Part shown: piece by piece, positions 1 to 9,099 of the stretch
How the letters are laid out: every line of letters begins with the position of its first letter
Numbering within the stretch: position 1 is the stretch's first letter
Source of the DNA: an uncultured Christensenella sp.
Lineage (GTDB): Bacteria; Bacillota; Clostridia; Christensenellales; UBA3700
DNA length: 64,000 bases
Direction of reading: 5' to 3'
NCBI GenBank assembly: GCA_910579785.1
Contig: CAJTVJ010000004.1
Location: 41,747 to 105,746, forward strand
Position numbers and translations under genes: made by a program
Notes under the pieces: model-generated
What the model was told of the DNA's origin: nothing
The model's database searches: none
What the model saw: the letters and a program-made list of their open reading frames with translations, nothing else

Positions 1-3000
1 GCGAGAACTCTCTGCTATATAGCGTCCGCTAAAAAGGGCAATACTGCATATTTCAACGGGCTTGCAAGAAATATTGTCAAACTCAAAGGCAACACCTTGG
101 TGTCATGGTCGGGTACTGCGTTTGAATATTTGATGCCGCAGTTGTTTTTATCGGATTGCAACGGCAGTCTTTTGACAAAAAGCTGCAAGAATATTGTGAA
201 AATAATGCAGAAGTCGCGTTGTTCTAACGTATGGGGTATAAGCGAGAGTTGTTATTTTGAATTTAACGACGACAATAGCTATAAATATTCTGCATTCGGC
301 GTCAGCAGTATCAGCCTCAACGGAGGCAAAGATAGGTGTGTTATTTCGCCTTATTCAACTGCGCTTGCGCTGAAATACTCGCCAAAAAAGGCGATAGCCA
401 ATTTGAGAAGACTCAAAGATATGGGAATGAATACTTCTATGGGTATGTATGACGCGATAGATTTCACCAACGGGACCAACATAGTTGCTACGTTGATGAC
501 GCACCATCAGGGGATGTTGCTGTGCGGTATCGTCAACACGCTATATGACGATTATATCGTCAAATTATTTATGAGTGACAGTGCTATGGCAGGCGGTAAG
601 CTAATGCTTGAAGAAAAACTTCCTACAACCAAGAGTAAAAAGACAAAGAAGTTTGACGCGGTATACAGTGAAAAAAATATCAACGGTTATTGCAGGAGCG
701 GTGATTGCGAAGGATTTCCCATCGTCAACGCGTTGACCAACGGGCATTACAGCGCGATTTGCAATAGCAACGGCGGCGGATACAGCTTTGCAAAGGGCAA
801 ATATATAAACAAGTTTAGCAGTGATATCTACGACAATAAAGGAGCGTTTTTCTATATATCGGACGGTGTAGAGACGTATAGTCCGACATACGCGCCTTAT
901 TATAAAGATAAGTGTTCTTATAAGTTTTTGCCGTATGAGAGTGTGTACGTCAACAGCGACAGAAATTGCAGTATGAGCGTATTTGTGCCTGTCAATATGA
1001 ATTGCGAAGTGCGAAAAGTTACTATTGTAAACAATACCGATACTGTCAAAAAATATACCTGCGCATTTTGCGAAGAGTTGGCGCTCAATGATTTTGGCGG
1101 TATGACGTCGCATCCGGCGTTCAACGATATGTTTGTCTCCACGTTTGTCGAAGAAAGACTGTCGAGTCTCATAGCTAAGCGTACGTCGAGAAGTTTTTTG
1201 GGAGATTGCTATGCCGCGTTGAAGGTGATAGGCGTTGATGACTTGCAATATGAGAGCAATCTCGGTAATTTTATAGGCAGAGAAAGGGGATTTGATAATC
1301 CGATAATACTTGATAAGAATGCAAAACGCGATAAATTCGGACGTTCTGTCGGCGACGTACTCAATCCTTGTCTTGCGTTTGTCGGCGAAATCTCGCTTGC
1401 TCCGTCGGAGAGTAAAGAAATATATTGCATAGTTGCATATGACAGCGATCTGAACGCGCTAAAAAGTAATTTGGAGCAGACTAACAACGTAGATTTCGCC
1501 AAATATGCGTACGAAAGCGCTAAGTTGACTTCATTCTCTAAGGTGTATAAGTATCAGCTCAATGAGAAAATAAGCGATTTGGTATGTCGACTTAGCACCA
1601 ATATTATTTACCGTCCTTACGACAGGGATAAGCTTATGGAAATGTCGAGCGATTTTCATACCTCGCTTCCTCTTGCATTGGACAGAAGAGAGAAGTATAT
1701 ATACTACGTCTATCGCAATCAAGACAGCGCGTTGAAAAATCTGATATATTCAATTATATATATGAATATGGCGTCCGTCAGATGTAAGCTTGTAGTCGCA
1801 TACTATGCCGACGAAGAAGACAATGAGGATATATTAAAAGGTTTTATAGATTTAACAAATATCGGCGACTTGCTGAGCCTTAATTGTATAAGATTTTTAA
1901 GACTTGACGGCATTGACGAAGGAAGTCTTGGCGTTGTCATAAACAATGCGTTTATTGCTGTCGACAGGGTAGCCAAAAAGGGCGAAGATCTAGGCGACGA
2001 TTTTGAAGAAATCGCGTTGCCAAAGCTTGAAAATAACACTAGCAAAGCAAATAAGTCTGTGATATATCAGACGATAGAAGACGGAATAGTTAAAAAATGC
2101 GGTTTCGGCGGTTTTGACAGCAATGGAGATTACGTTGTAAATGAAATGCCGCAACTTCCTTATTCCAACGTGATTTGCGGAGAAAAAGGCGGTTTTGTCA
2201 CCACTCACAACGGCGGAGGCTTTGACTATTTTGAAAACAGTAATCTCAACAGGGTTACTAAATTTGAAAACAATCCTATATACGATACGCCTTGCGAAGA
2301 GGTGTATATAGACGTCGACGGATTGCAACGGGTCAACAAGTTGAATGACAAGGGATATGTCAAACACTCTTTGGGTAAGAGCGAGTTTTGCGGAAAAGTC
2401 AATGACGTAAATTACTGCGTTGAAGAGAGTGTTATAAAAGACGGCGCGGCAAAAGTCATAAAGATAAGGATGTCGAAAAACAAAGATATTGTCACGTCTA
2501 AGGTATTGTTTGCTGTCAACGCTATGCTTGGCGATCTGCCGATAAATCAAATGATTTTTGACGAGCAGCTTGACGGCAACACTATCAAGATAACAAATGC
2601 TTTCAATAATCAATGCGCATACGTCAAATGCGACGTTGAGATAAAGTTGATTCCCAATAAGGCTTGCTTTAAAGGTCTTGGCGGAGAGGTGGGGCTTGAA
2701 GAAAATAAGTGCGATTTTTATTGTCCATCGCACGCATTTGTCACGCGAAGCGTCAGCGCAAAGAACGTGGAAATAAACATTTTGATTGCAAAAGATTATG
2801 AATTCTTGACAAAGTTCAAGTGGGAAAGTCTGAGTGAGAGTATTCTTGAACAATGTTGCAAATTCTCGCAAATAAACAATATTGAACTGTGTTCAAAAGA
2901 TAAAGACCTTGATTTGCTTTTCAATAAATGGCTGGCTTATCAAGTTGTATCAAGCAGAATAAACGGTAGATGCGGATATTATCAGGCAGGCGGCGCGATA

Positions 3001-4356
3001 GGATTCAGAGACCAACTGCAAGATATGTTGACCATGCTCTATATAGATACAAATAAGGTGAGAGATCATATATTGCTGTGCGCAGAACATCAATATTTAG
3101 AAGGCGACGTTCAACATTGGTGGCACGGAGATTGCTTTGGAGTGCGTACGCATATAAGCGACGATAAGTTGTTTTTGCCGTTTTTGACCTTTGCATATAT
3201 TGAATTTACAGGCGACAGCAATATACTGAACAGCGTTCAGAAGTATCTTGTTTCGCCTCAGCTGGAAAGCGGCGCGGAGAGCAGGTTGGAAAATCCAACT
3301 CGCAGCGAAATAGGAGAAAGCTTGCTCTCGCACGTCAAGAGAGCGATAGACTCTTCGCTTAAATACGGACAGCGCGGACTGTTGCTTATCGGCGGCGGAG
3401 ATTGGAACGACGCACTCAACGAAATAGGTATGAGGGATAAGGGAGAGAGCGTCTGGCTGAGCATGTTTGCGCTATACGTGTTGAGAAAGTTTGTCAAGTA
3501 CCTTGATTTCGACAGACGTCAGGAATATCTTGCGCATATCGAGAATTTGCAGCTGGCAATAGACAAGTGTTTTAAGGACGGATATTATGTCAGGGCTATC
3601 ACAGACGAGGGAGAGGTACTTGGCAGTAAAGAATGTAAAAGCTTTACTCATGATATTCTTTGTCAAAGTTGGAGCGCGATAGCGTCTGTCTCAACGCTTG
3701 CACATCAAAAGCAGGCTCTTCAAAGCGTCGCGCACCTTGTCGATACCAAAGCAGGGATAATAAAGCTGCTTGCGCCGTCGCAGACCAAAGACCGATATTA
3801 CGGCTATATATCGTCATACCCAAGGGGCGTGAGGGAGAACGGCGGACAGTATACCCATGCTTCCGCCTGGTATATAAAGGCGTTGGCTATGACGGATACT
3901 AAGATAACTGTCGACGGTAAGGAGTACAGCGCGCACGATTTGTTGAGAATGATAAATCCAATATGCAAAAATTCTTGCGAATGCGGCATGAAAATGTATA
4001 AGGGAGAGCCTTACGTGTTGGCTGGCGACGTATATTCTAATGAAGACAACTACGGCAGAATGGGTTGGAGCTGGTACAGCGGCTCGGCTAGTATCTTATA
4101 TGATACGATAGTCAGAGACTTTATTGGTATAAAGATACAAGGCAGTATTATGTCTTTTGACCGACCGGCTTTGGATAATTGGCAGGGAATGAAGTTGACG
4201 TACAGGCGAAAGGGGAGCATATACAACATAACTTTTGACGAAGAAGATGAGCAGTACGTCGAAATCGAAGGTATCAAAATGAGGGGCGATTTGTCTGTGG
4301 CGCTCAAAGAAAATCAAGGAAGGTGCGACGTAAGAGTAGTCTTTTCTAAAAGCTAA
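1..4356 (+). CDS. NdvB-like glucan synthase / GH94 glycoside phosphorylase, 5'-truncated by window edge
   Basis: The reading frame is open from base 1, so the start lies outside the window; about 1,451 C-terminal residues are visible. The first ~150 residues carry motifs of the glycoamylase-like domain of cyclic beta-1,2-glucan synthases (GTAFEYLMPQLF; LMTHHQGMLL). A GH94-type N-terminal beta-sandwich region follows (NGHYSAICNSNGGGYS). The GH94 (alpha/alpha)6 barrel is near residues 960-1400, with GGAIGFRDQLQD; the Asp near residue 1004 is the expected general acid. GGGDWNDALNEIG lies near 1131. Known relatives of about 2,800 residues make or trim beta-1,2-glucans at the membrane. The N-terminal membrane and glycosyltransferase part would be upstream, so synthase versus phosphorylase activity cannot be decided here. 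A terminator-like hairpin follows. Confidence 0.8.
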   Translation, partial: ARTLCYIASAKKGNTAYFNGLARNIVKLKGNTLVSWSGTAFEYLMPQLFLSDCNGSLLTKSCKNIVKIMQKSRCSNVWGISESCYFEFNDDNSYKYSAFGVSSISLNGGKDRCVISPYSTALALKYSPKKAIANLRRLKDMGMNTSMGMYDAIDFTNGTNIVATLMTHHQGMLLCGIVNTLYDDYIVKLFMSDSAMAGGKLMLEEKLPTTKSKKTKKFDAVYSEKNINGYCRSGDCEGFPIVNALTNGHYSAICNSNGGGYSFAKGKYINKFSSDIYDNKGAFFYISDGVETYSPTYAPYYKDKCSYKFLPYESVYVNSDRNCSMSVFVPVNMNCEVRKVTIVNNTDTVKKYTCAFCEELALNDFGGMTSHPAFNDMFVSTFVEERLSSLIAKRTSRSFLGDCYAALKVIGVDDLQYESNLGNFIGRERGFDNPIILDKNAKRDKFGRSVGDVLNPCLAFVGEISLAPSESKEIYCIVAYDSDLNALKSNLEQTNNVDFAKYAYESAKLTSFSKVYKYQLNEKISDLVCRLSTNIIYRPYDRDKLMEMSSDFHTSLPLALDRREKYIYYVYRNQDSALKNLIYSIIYMNMASVRCKLVVAYYADEEDNEDILKGFIDLTNIGDLLSLNCIRFLRLDGIDEGSLGVVINNAFIAVDRVAKKGEDLGDDFEEIALPKLENNTSKANKSVIYQTIEDGIVKKCGFGGFDSNGDYVVNEMPQLPYSNVICGEKGGFVTTHNGGGFDYFENSNLNRVTKFENNPIYDTPCEEVYIDVDGLQRVNKLNDKGYVKHSLGKSEFCGKVNDVNYCVEESVIKDGAAKVIKIRMSKNKDIVTSKVLFAVNAMLGDLPINQMIFDEQLDGNTIKITNAFNNQCAYVKCDVEIKLIPNKACFKGLGGEVGLEENKCDFYCPSHAFVTRSVSAKNVEINILIAKDYEFLTKFKWESLSESILEQCCKFSQINNIELCSKDKDLDLLFNKWLAYQVVSSRINGRCGYYQAGGAIGFRDQLQDMLTMLYIDTNKVRDHILLCAEHQYLEGDVQHWWHGDCFGVRTHISDDKLFLPFLTFAYIEFTGDSNILNSVQKYLVSPQLESGAESRLENPTRSEIGESLLSHVKRAIDSSLKYGQRGLLLIGGGDWNDALNEIGMRDKGESVWLSMFALYVLRKFVKYLDFDRRQEYLAHIENLQLAIDKCFKDGYYVRAITDEGEVLGSKECKSFTHDILCQSWSAIASVSTLAHQKQALQSVAHLVDTKAGIIKLLAPSQTKDRYYGYISSYPRGVRENGGQYTHASAWYIKALAMTDTKITVDGKEYSAHDLLRMINPICKNSCECGMKMYKGEPYVLAGDVYSNEDNYGRMGWSWYSGSASILYDTIVRDFIGIKIQGSIMSFDRPALDNWQGMKLTYRRKGSIYNITFDEEDEQYVEIEGIKMRGDLSVALKENQGRCDVRVVFSKS

Positions 4357-4361
4357 ATGAG

Positions 4362-4406
4362 TAAACTTGTCCTTTAAACGTGATTTATAGGGCAAGTTTA
4401 TCTTTA
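4362..4406 (+). terminator. Probable Rho-independent terminator of the GH94 gene
   Basis: An 11-bp stem with one G-T pair (TAAACTTGTCC at 4362-4372 with GGGCAAGTTTA at 4390-4400) is followed only by a weak T-rich tail (TCTTTAATT). It lies just after the stop codon at 4356. Confidence 0.5.
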
Positions 4407-4479
4407 ATTGCAAATTTAAACCGAGGAATTTAAAATGTAAACATATGATTATAAAATTTTGTAACTTTCAGATATTTGT

Positions 4480-4508
4480 TTGACTTAACGTCGACGTTAA
4501 TATATAAT
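4480..4508 (+). promoter_or_regulatory. rarA promoter with a palindromic spacer; predicts a leaderless mRNA
   Basis: TTGACT (4480-4485), 17-bp spacer, TATAAT (4503-4508). The ATG of rarA is at 4516, 7 bp after the -10 element, so the transcript should start at or next to the start codon. No Shine-Dalgarno sequence precedes the ATG. The spacer is almost filled by the perfect palindrome TTAACGTCGACGTTAA (4485-4500), a likely operator. Confidence 0.65.
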
Positions 4509-4515
4509 ATCAAAT

Positions 4516-5820
4516 ATGAATCTATTTGATATGATGCAGAAGGATAAAGCGCCGCTTGCGGAGAGAATGAGACCGACGTCTTTGGACGATTTTGTCGGTC
4601 AAAGCCACATAGTTGGGAAAAACAGTTTGCTCAGAAGAGCGATTTTGACGGATTCGCTGGGCAGTTGTATCTTCTACGGAGCTCCCGGGTGCGGCAAAAC
4701 GACGCTTGCCAACATAATAGCAAACACGACAAAGTCAAATTTTGTCAAACTCAACGCGGTATCTTCGGGTATTGCGGATGCAAAGAGGGTGATAGAAGAG
4801 GCAAGATTGGAGAAGGAGAGATATGGAATAAAGACGTATCTTCTTCTTGACGAGTGCCATAGGTGGAATAAAGCTCAGTCGGACTGTATGTTGGAGGCAA
4901 TAGAGAAGGGCGATATTGTCTTTATCGGGTCGACTACGGAAAATCCATTCGTGTCTATGACCAGAGCTATCGTGTCGAGGTGCAGGATTTTTGAGTTCAA
5001 ACCTTTATCAAATGAGGATATAAAGAAGACGCTGCAAGCTGCGCTTGTTGACAAAGAAAAGGGGCTTGGAGAATACCGCGCCGATGTGAGCGACGAGGCT
5101 TTTGACCACTTCGTATGGGCGAGCGACGGAGATATGCGCAATGCTCTCAACGCTTTGGAACTTGCCGTAAAGAGTACCCAAGCAGACGAAAAAGGCGTGA
5201 TATACGTCGATTTGTCTGTGGCGGAGCAGTCGTCTCAAAAGAAGTCTATGAGCATTGACGAGAGTATGTATTACGATATGCTTTCGGCATTTTGCAAGTC
5301 GTTGAGAGGCAGTGACAGCGACGCCGCGCTATATTGGGCAGAAAGACTAATTCAAGCTGGATGCGATCCGTTGTTGATATTGCGCAGACTCGTCGTACAC
5401 AGCAGCGAAGACGTGGGTATGGCGGATCCGCAAGCTCTTGTGATAGCTACGTCAGCTTTGACGGCGTACAAGAATCTCGGACTTCCTGAGGGGAAAATAC
5501 CTCTTTACAATGCTATAATATACGTCTGCGAAGCTCCCAAGTCAAACAGCGTAATAGTAGCTATGGGCGCAGTCCAAGAAGCTGTGGCAACAAGAAAAGA
5601 CGACAAGGTGCCTCAATATCTTATGGATAAAAGTTATAAGGCGCAAAAAATAAACGGATATAAGTACCCCCACGACTTCGGCGGTTGGGTGGAGCAGCAG
5701 TATTTGCCGGATTCTCTTAAAGACGAAAAGTTCTATGTCCCATTGCAAAACGGCTTTGAAAGAAATCTTGTGCGCGCAAAGGTCATAAAGGCGGCAAAGG
5801 TAGATAATAAAAAATACTGA
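4516..5820 (+). CDS. rarA: Replication-associated recombination protein A (RarA/MgsA AAA+ ATPase)
   Basis: This is a 434-residue AAA+ protein of the RarA/Mgs1/WRNIP1 family, which acts at stalled replication forks and single-strand gaps. It opens with a typical PLAERMRPTSLDDFVGQ segment. Walker A is GAPGCGKT (residues 55-62). Walker B is LLLDECH (109-115), with Cys where DEIH is usual. A sensor-1 motif GSTTENPF and the C-terminal tetramerisation region (KINGYKYPHDFGGWVEQQYLP) are present. Length is normal for the family. It stands as a single gene between its own promoter and a strong terminator. The promoter layout indicates a leaderless message, and the palindrome inside the promoter suggests repression by an unidentified factor. 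Confidence 0.95.
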   Translation: MNLFDMMQKDKAPLAERMRPTSLDDFVGQSHIVGKNSLLRRAILTDSLGSCIFYGAPGCGKTTLANIIANTTKSNFVKLNAVSSGIADAKRVIEEARLEKERYGIKTYLLLDECHRWNKAQSDCMLEAIEKGDIVFIGSTTENPFVSMTRAIVSRCRIFEFKPLSNEDIKKTLQAALVDKEKGLGEYRADVSDEAFDHFVWASDGDMRNALNALELAVKSTQADEKGVIYVDLSVAEQSSQKKSMSIDESMYYDMLSAFCKSLRGSDSDAALYWAERLIQAGCDPLLILRRLVVHSSEDVGMADPQALVIATSALTAYKNLGLPEGKIPLYNAIIYVCEAPKSNSVIVAMGAVQEAVATRKDDKVPQYLMDKSYKAQKINGYKYPHDFGGWVEQQYLPDSLKDEKFYVPLQNGFERNLVRAKVIKAAKVDNKKY

Positions 5821-5827
5821 TAAAGCT

Positions 5828-5857
5828 CGGGATGTCTCTATTCGTCCCGTTTTTTTG
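5828..5857 (+). terminator. Rho-independent terminator after rarA
   Basis: A 7-bp stem (CGGGATG with CGTCCCG, one G-T pair) is followed by seven T residues, 7 bp after the rarA stop. Confidence 0.85.
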
Positions 5858-5900
5858 TAAAATCTACATAATATATGTAAAAAAATTACAAATAATTTCA

Positions 5901-5929
5901 TTGACATCATAAGAGGTGCGGAATATACT
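5901..5929 (+). promoter_or_regulatory. Promoter of the ABC transporter pair
   Basis: TTGACA (5901-5906), 17-bp spacer, TATACT (5924-5929). This implies a leader of about 64 nt before the ATG at 6000. Confidence 0.65.
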
Positions 5930-5999
5930 TGAAATGATAGCAAAACTTGCGACGTTGACAAAACTTAGCCGACGTATTGTTTTGGAAAAAGAGGAAAAC

Positions 6000-6770
6000 A
6001 TGAACAACATTTTGACGATCACAAATTTGAGCAAAAAATACAAGGGCAACGAAAGATATTCCGTCAAAGATCTGAGCTTTGAGGTCAAAGAAGGAGAGTT
6101 GTTTGCATTCTTGGGGCCTAACGGCGCAGGCAAGAGTACTACTATTAAGTGTATCACGGGCGCTTTGCCTTACACTGAGGGGAATATCAAGATATGCGGA
6201 CACGATCTGCATGAAAATCCCATCGAGGCAAAGAGAAATATCGGATACGTTCCCGACAATCATTTTACTTATGATACTATGACTGCATTGGAATATATCA
6301 ACTTTATGTCAGATATATACGGAGTTGGAGTCAACGACAGAAAGTCGAGAGGTGATAAGTATTTGCAACTCTTTGGACTTGCCGACGTGTCAGGAAAACC
6401 GATAGGCAGTTATTCTCACGGTATGAAGCAAAAAATATGCGTCATAGGCGCGTTGATACACAATCCGAAGCTTTGGATATTGGACGAACCTTTGACGGGG
6501 CTTGACCCGCAGAGCGCGTACAACCTCAAAGAACTTATGAGAGAGCATTGCAAAGAGGGCAACAGCGTGTTGTTTTCTTCGCACATCATAGAGGTCGTGG
6601 AAAAACTTTGCGACAGGCTGGCTATCATCGACAAGGGCAGTCTGCTTATCAGCGGATCTATGGATGAAATCAGAGCCAAAAACGACGACAATTCCCTTGA
6701 AGAGTTCTTCCTTTCCGTCACTCAGGGCGAAACTCTTGCAGAGGGCGAAAAAGAGGACTTTAAATTTTAG
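6000..6770 (+). CDS. ABC transporter ATP-binding protein
   Basis: This is a 256-residue nucleotide-binding subunit of an ABC-2 type transporter. Walker A is GPNGAGKST (residues 39-47). Walker B is LWILDEP (158-164), followed by LTGLDP and the H-loop SSH. The signature motif is the variant SYSHGMKQK (138-146), common in YxlF/BcrA-like ATPases. The usual Q-loop glutamine is not obvious (YVPDNHF). I chose the ATG at 6000, which has AGAGGA upstream and gives the usual N-terminus; the frame stays open to 5916 by chance. The permease gene follows after 9 bp, so the two form one transporter. The substrate cannot be told from sequence. Confidence 0.85.
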   Translation: MNNILTITNLSKKYKGNERYSVKDLSFEVKEGELFAFLGPNGAGKSTTIKCITGALPYTEGNIKICGHDLHENPIEAKRNIGYVPDNHFTYDTMTALEYINFMSDIYGVGVNDRKSRGDKYLQLFGLADVSGKPIGSYSHGMKQKICVIGALIHNPKLWILDEPLTGLDPQSAYNLKELMREHCKEGNSVLFSSHIIEVVEKLCDRLAIIDKGSLLISGSMDEIRAKNDDNSLEEFFLSVTQGETLAEGEKEDFKF

Positions 6771-6779
6771 AGGTGGGGT

Positions 6780-8474
6780 ATGAGCGCATTTTGGGCATTG
6801 ACAAAACAGTTGATAAAAAATACCCTTAAACCTAATTTTAAGGATAAAAAAGAGAAAAATAAATATATAACTACGCTGGCGGTGCTGGCAGTATGTATTG
6901 GCATACCGTATATATTTATGCTTGTGAATATGTTCGGGCTTCTAAAAGCGTCGGCTGAGCTTGGATATCTGGCAGAGATACTTTCGATAGGATTTTTTGC
7001 AAGTCAGCTTTTGACGTTCGTCTTTGGACTATTTGCATATGTCAATATAATGTATTTCAGCAAAGACAATGAGTTTTTGTTTACGCTGCCGTTGAGGCCG
7101 GTGAGTATATTTTGGGCAAAATTTATTACGATTTTGCTGTATGAGTTGATATTTTCTGTCATCACAGTATTGCCTATGTCGATCGTTGCGATAATTGCGA
7201 CGGCTGGTATAGGTGCGTTTGAGATAGGCATAGTATTGATGATGTTGCCTGCTACGATACTGCTGCCGCTTATGGCGATATTGGTAATTGCGATACTTTC
7301 ATATCCGATAATGAAGATAATGCAGTATTTTAAAAAACGCCCGATAGTCGGCGCTGTATTTACTATAATTTTTGTTGCGGCTATATACATTGCGATTTAT
7401 CTGCCTATTTTATTGAATACGCCGCAGATAGACGCGCCAGATATCGACGGTAATCTAAGCGGCGAGATAAGCGGAGATGCAAACGGACAACTTGACGTGA
7501 CGGCTATTTATGCGACGTTGTTGCCGTCATTGGCAAACGTAGGCAAATATCTTTTCCATACCTATTTCCTAGCGCAGTCTATGCTTGCAGGAGGAGTCAA
7601 GGCTTTTGGCTATGCTATGGCGTTTATAGGAATAGTGCTTGCGCTTGCGGCAGTGGGCATGTTGCTTGCTATGTGGCAGTTCAAGCGCATATCTCAAAGC
7701 GTATACGAGGGCGACGGCAACGTCTCGAATAAGAAAAAACAAGGCGAAGTCAAACAGCGGTCAGTCAACGCCGCGCTTGTCAAAAAAGAGTTTTCCAGCA
7801 TACTAAAACAAAGCAATATGCTTGTGCAGGCAGGTATGATGACGGTGCTTCCGCCTATACTCATTGCCTTCATAGGCAATATGCAAGCCAATATGACAAA
7901 TGCGTTTGTCGGCGTAGCCGTAGCAGAATTGATTACAAAGCTTATGCTCAGTTCCAATACGTCGAGCATACTTGCTGTGTCAAAGGACGGAGAAGGCGCG
8001 TTGATAGCAAAGACAATGCCTTTGAGCGGAAAGCAAATTGTCACGTCAAAGATTATTATGGGCTTTACTTTCTCGGCCATTACGGTGTTGCTCTCAACAA
8101 TAGCGCTGTGTTTCACCAAAGGAATAAACGTCGTATCTGTACTCGGATTTTTTGTATCAAATATGATTTACGCATGGGCGGTCAATAGATTTTGCGTCTA
8201 TCGAGATCTTAAAAATCCAAGAATACATTGGAAGAATATACAAGAGATAATAAAGAACAATTTTTCCAGCGTCATTCCTATGTTTTTGGCATTTATCCCG
8301 GGAATATTGACAATGGGACCGTTGATGATATGTTCTTTGCTCTTGCAAATAAACGTCTATGCGATAGCGGCAATATGCAGCGCGATATCCATTGTTGTAA
8401 GCGTAGTTTATTATCTTATCATAATCGCGACGACGAGGGGAAACGTAGAAGAGTATTGGAGACGTATTGAATAA
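6780..8474 (+). CDS. ABC-2 type transporter permease, multi-spanning membrane protein
   Basis: A 564-residue membrane protein starting 9 bp after the ATPase gene behind a strong ribosome-binding site (AGGTGGGG). It has many hydrophobic segments: a cluster in residues ~30-210, a soluble or extracytoplasmic stretch rich in Asp and Gly (~215-245), further helices (~265-300), a charged cytoplasmic linker (~300-340) and a second membrane bundle (~350-560). This matches the large ABC exporter permeases of Bacillota, with a duplicated six-helix layout. Function is inferred from the paired ATPase; substrate unknown. It could export a peptide, a lipid or an antimicrobial. Confidence 0.75.
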   Translation: MSAFWALTKQLIKNTLKPNFKDKKEKNKYITTLAVLAVCIGIPYIFMLVNMFGLLKASAELGYLAEILSIGFFASQLLTFVFGLFAYVNIMYFSKDNEFLFTLPLRPVSIFWAKFITILLYELIFSVITVLPMSIVAIIATAGIGAFEIGIVLMMLPATILLPLMAILVIAILSYPIMKIMQYFKKRPIVGAVFTIIFVAAIYIAIYLPILLNTPQIDAPDIDGNLSGEISGDANGQLDVTAIYATLLPSLANVGKYLFHTYFLAQSMLAGGVKAFGYAMAFIGIVLALAAVGMLLAMWQFKRISQSVYEGDGNVSNKKKQGEVKQRSVNAALVKKEFSSILKQSNMLVQAGMMTVLPPILIAFIGNMQANMTNAFVGVAVAELITKLMLSSNTSSILAVSKDGEGALIAKTMPLSGKQIVTSKIIMGFTFSAITVLLSTIALCFTKGINVVSVLGFFVSNMIYAWAVNRFCVYRDLKNPRIHWKNIQEIIKNNFSSVIPMFLAFIPGILTMGPLMICSLLLQINVYAIAAICSAISIVVSVVYYLIIIATTRGNVEEYWRRIE

Positions 8475-8481
8475 AAAATAG

Positions 8482-8508
8482 TTGACATCACATCTGTTAA
8501 CATATAAT
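8482..8508 (+). promoter_or_regulatory. Promoter of the candidate small RNA
   Basis: TTGACA (8482-8487) with TATAAT at 8503-8508 (15-bp spacer), or TAATAA at 8505-8510 (17-bp spacer). The expected transcription start is near 8515, just before the structured region. Confidence 0.5.
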
Positions 8509-8514
8509 AATATC

Positions 8515-8587
8515 AGTAGTCAGGCAGTTGAGCTTGTTGGGGAGTTGGACCCCAGGGACCTCAATTAGTTCCTGACTCTTTTATTTT
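8515..8587 (+). ncRNA. Candidate small structured RNA of about 70 nt, family not recognised
   Basis: Nested helices form one irregular hairpin: AGTCAGG (8518-8524) with CCTGACT (8571-8577), TTGAG (8528-8532) with CTCAA (8560-8564), and GGGG (8539-8542) with CCCC (8550-8553) around a 7-nt loop. A T-rich tail (CTTTTATTTT) follows the outer helix, so it doubles as the terminator. It has its own promoter, and ruvX downstream has another, so it is not simply a ruvX leader. I compared it by memory with the common riboswitches and with SRP, 6S and tmRNA and found no match. It could instead be only the terminator of the permease gene. Confidence 0.45.
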
Positions 8588-8656
8588 ATGCGCGGGTTTG
8601 CTAAAATTAAGTTTATTGAATAATACGACGACAATTCAATATAGAAGTCAGTTGAG

Positions 8657-8685
8657 TTGACAAAATTTTATTGTTATGCGATAAT
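8657..8685 (+). promoter_or_regulatory. ruvX promoter; predicts a leaderless mRNA
   Basis: TTGACA (8657-8662), 17-bp spacer, GATAAT (8680-8685). The ruvX ATG at 8692 follows after only 6 bp and no Shine-Dalgarno sequence is present. Confidence 0.65.
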
Positions 8686-8691
8686 ATCGTC

Positions 8692-9096
8692 ATGAAATAT
8701 TTAGCTATTGATTTAGGCGACGTACGCACAGGTATTGCAATAAGCGAAAGCGGCATAATCGCCACCGGTATGGAGACGTATAAAAGGGTAGGTATGCAAA
8801 AAGATCTGCAATATATAGCAGACATTGCAAACAGATATAACGTCGACGTGGTCGTATTTGGCTTGCCGCTCAATATGGACGGCACCGAGGGGGAGAGAGT
8901 GGAGAAGACTCGCGCCTTTGCAGACAAACTTCAACCTCTGATTAAAGCAAAGATAGATTATGAAGACGAAAGATTGACAAGCGTAGAGGCAGAGGGTTTT
9001 CTTTTGGAAAGCAATATGCGCAGAGACAAGAGAAAACAAGTGATAGACAAGCTTGCCGCTACGATAATTTTGCAATCATATTTGGATAGAAAGTAG
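8692..9096 (+). CDS. ruvX: Holliday junction resolvase-like protein RuvX/YqgF
   Basis: A 134-residue RNase H-fold nuclease of the YqgF family, linked to 16S rRNA 5'-end maturation and to Holliday junction resolution. Visible motifs are AIDLGDVRTGIA (first catalytic Asp), VVFGLPLNMDGTEG and YEDERLTSVEA (second acidic site). The ATG at 8692 gives the family N-terminus MKYLAIDLG; the upstream in-frame TTG at 8671 would lie inside the promoter. Unlike in many Clostridia it is not beside alaS. A repeat-rich gap follows. Confidence 0.9.
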   Translation: MKYLAIDLGDVRTGIAISESGIIATGMETYKRVGMQKDLQYIADIANRYNVDVVVFGLPLNMDGTEGERVEKTRAFADKLQPLIKAKIDYEDERLTSVEAEGFLLESNMRRDKRKQVIDKLAATIILQSYLDRK

Positions 9097-9099
9097 TTT

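Noticed and set aside
1990..2871. 293-codon minus-strand frame inside the GH94 gene
   Set aside because: Lies wholly within a recognisable GH94-family gene and has no independent signals.
4485..4500. LexA/SOS box in the rarA promoter
   Set aside because: The palindrome does not contain GAAC-N4-GTTC, so SOS control is not supported.
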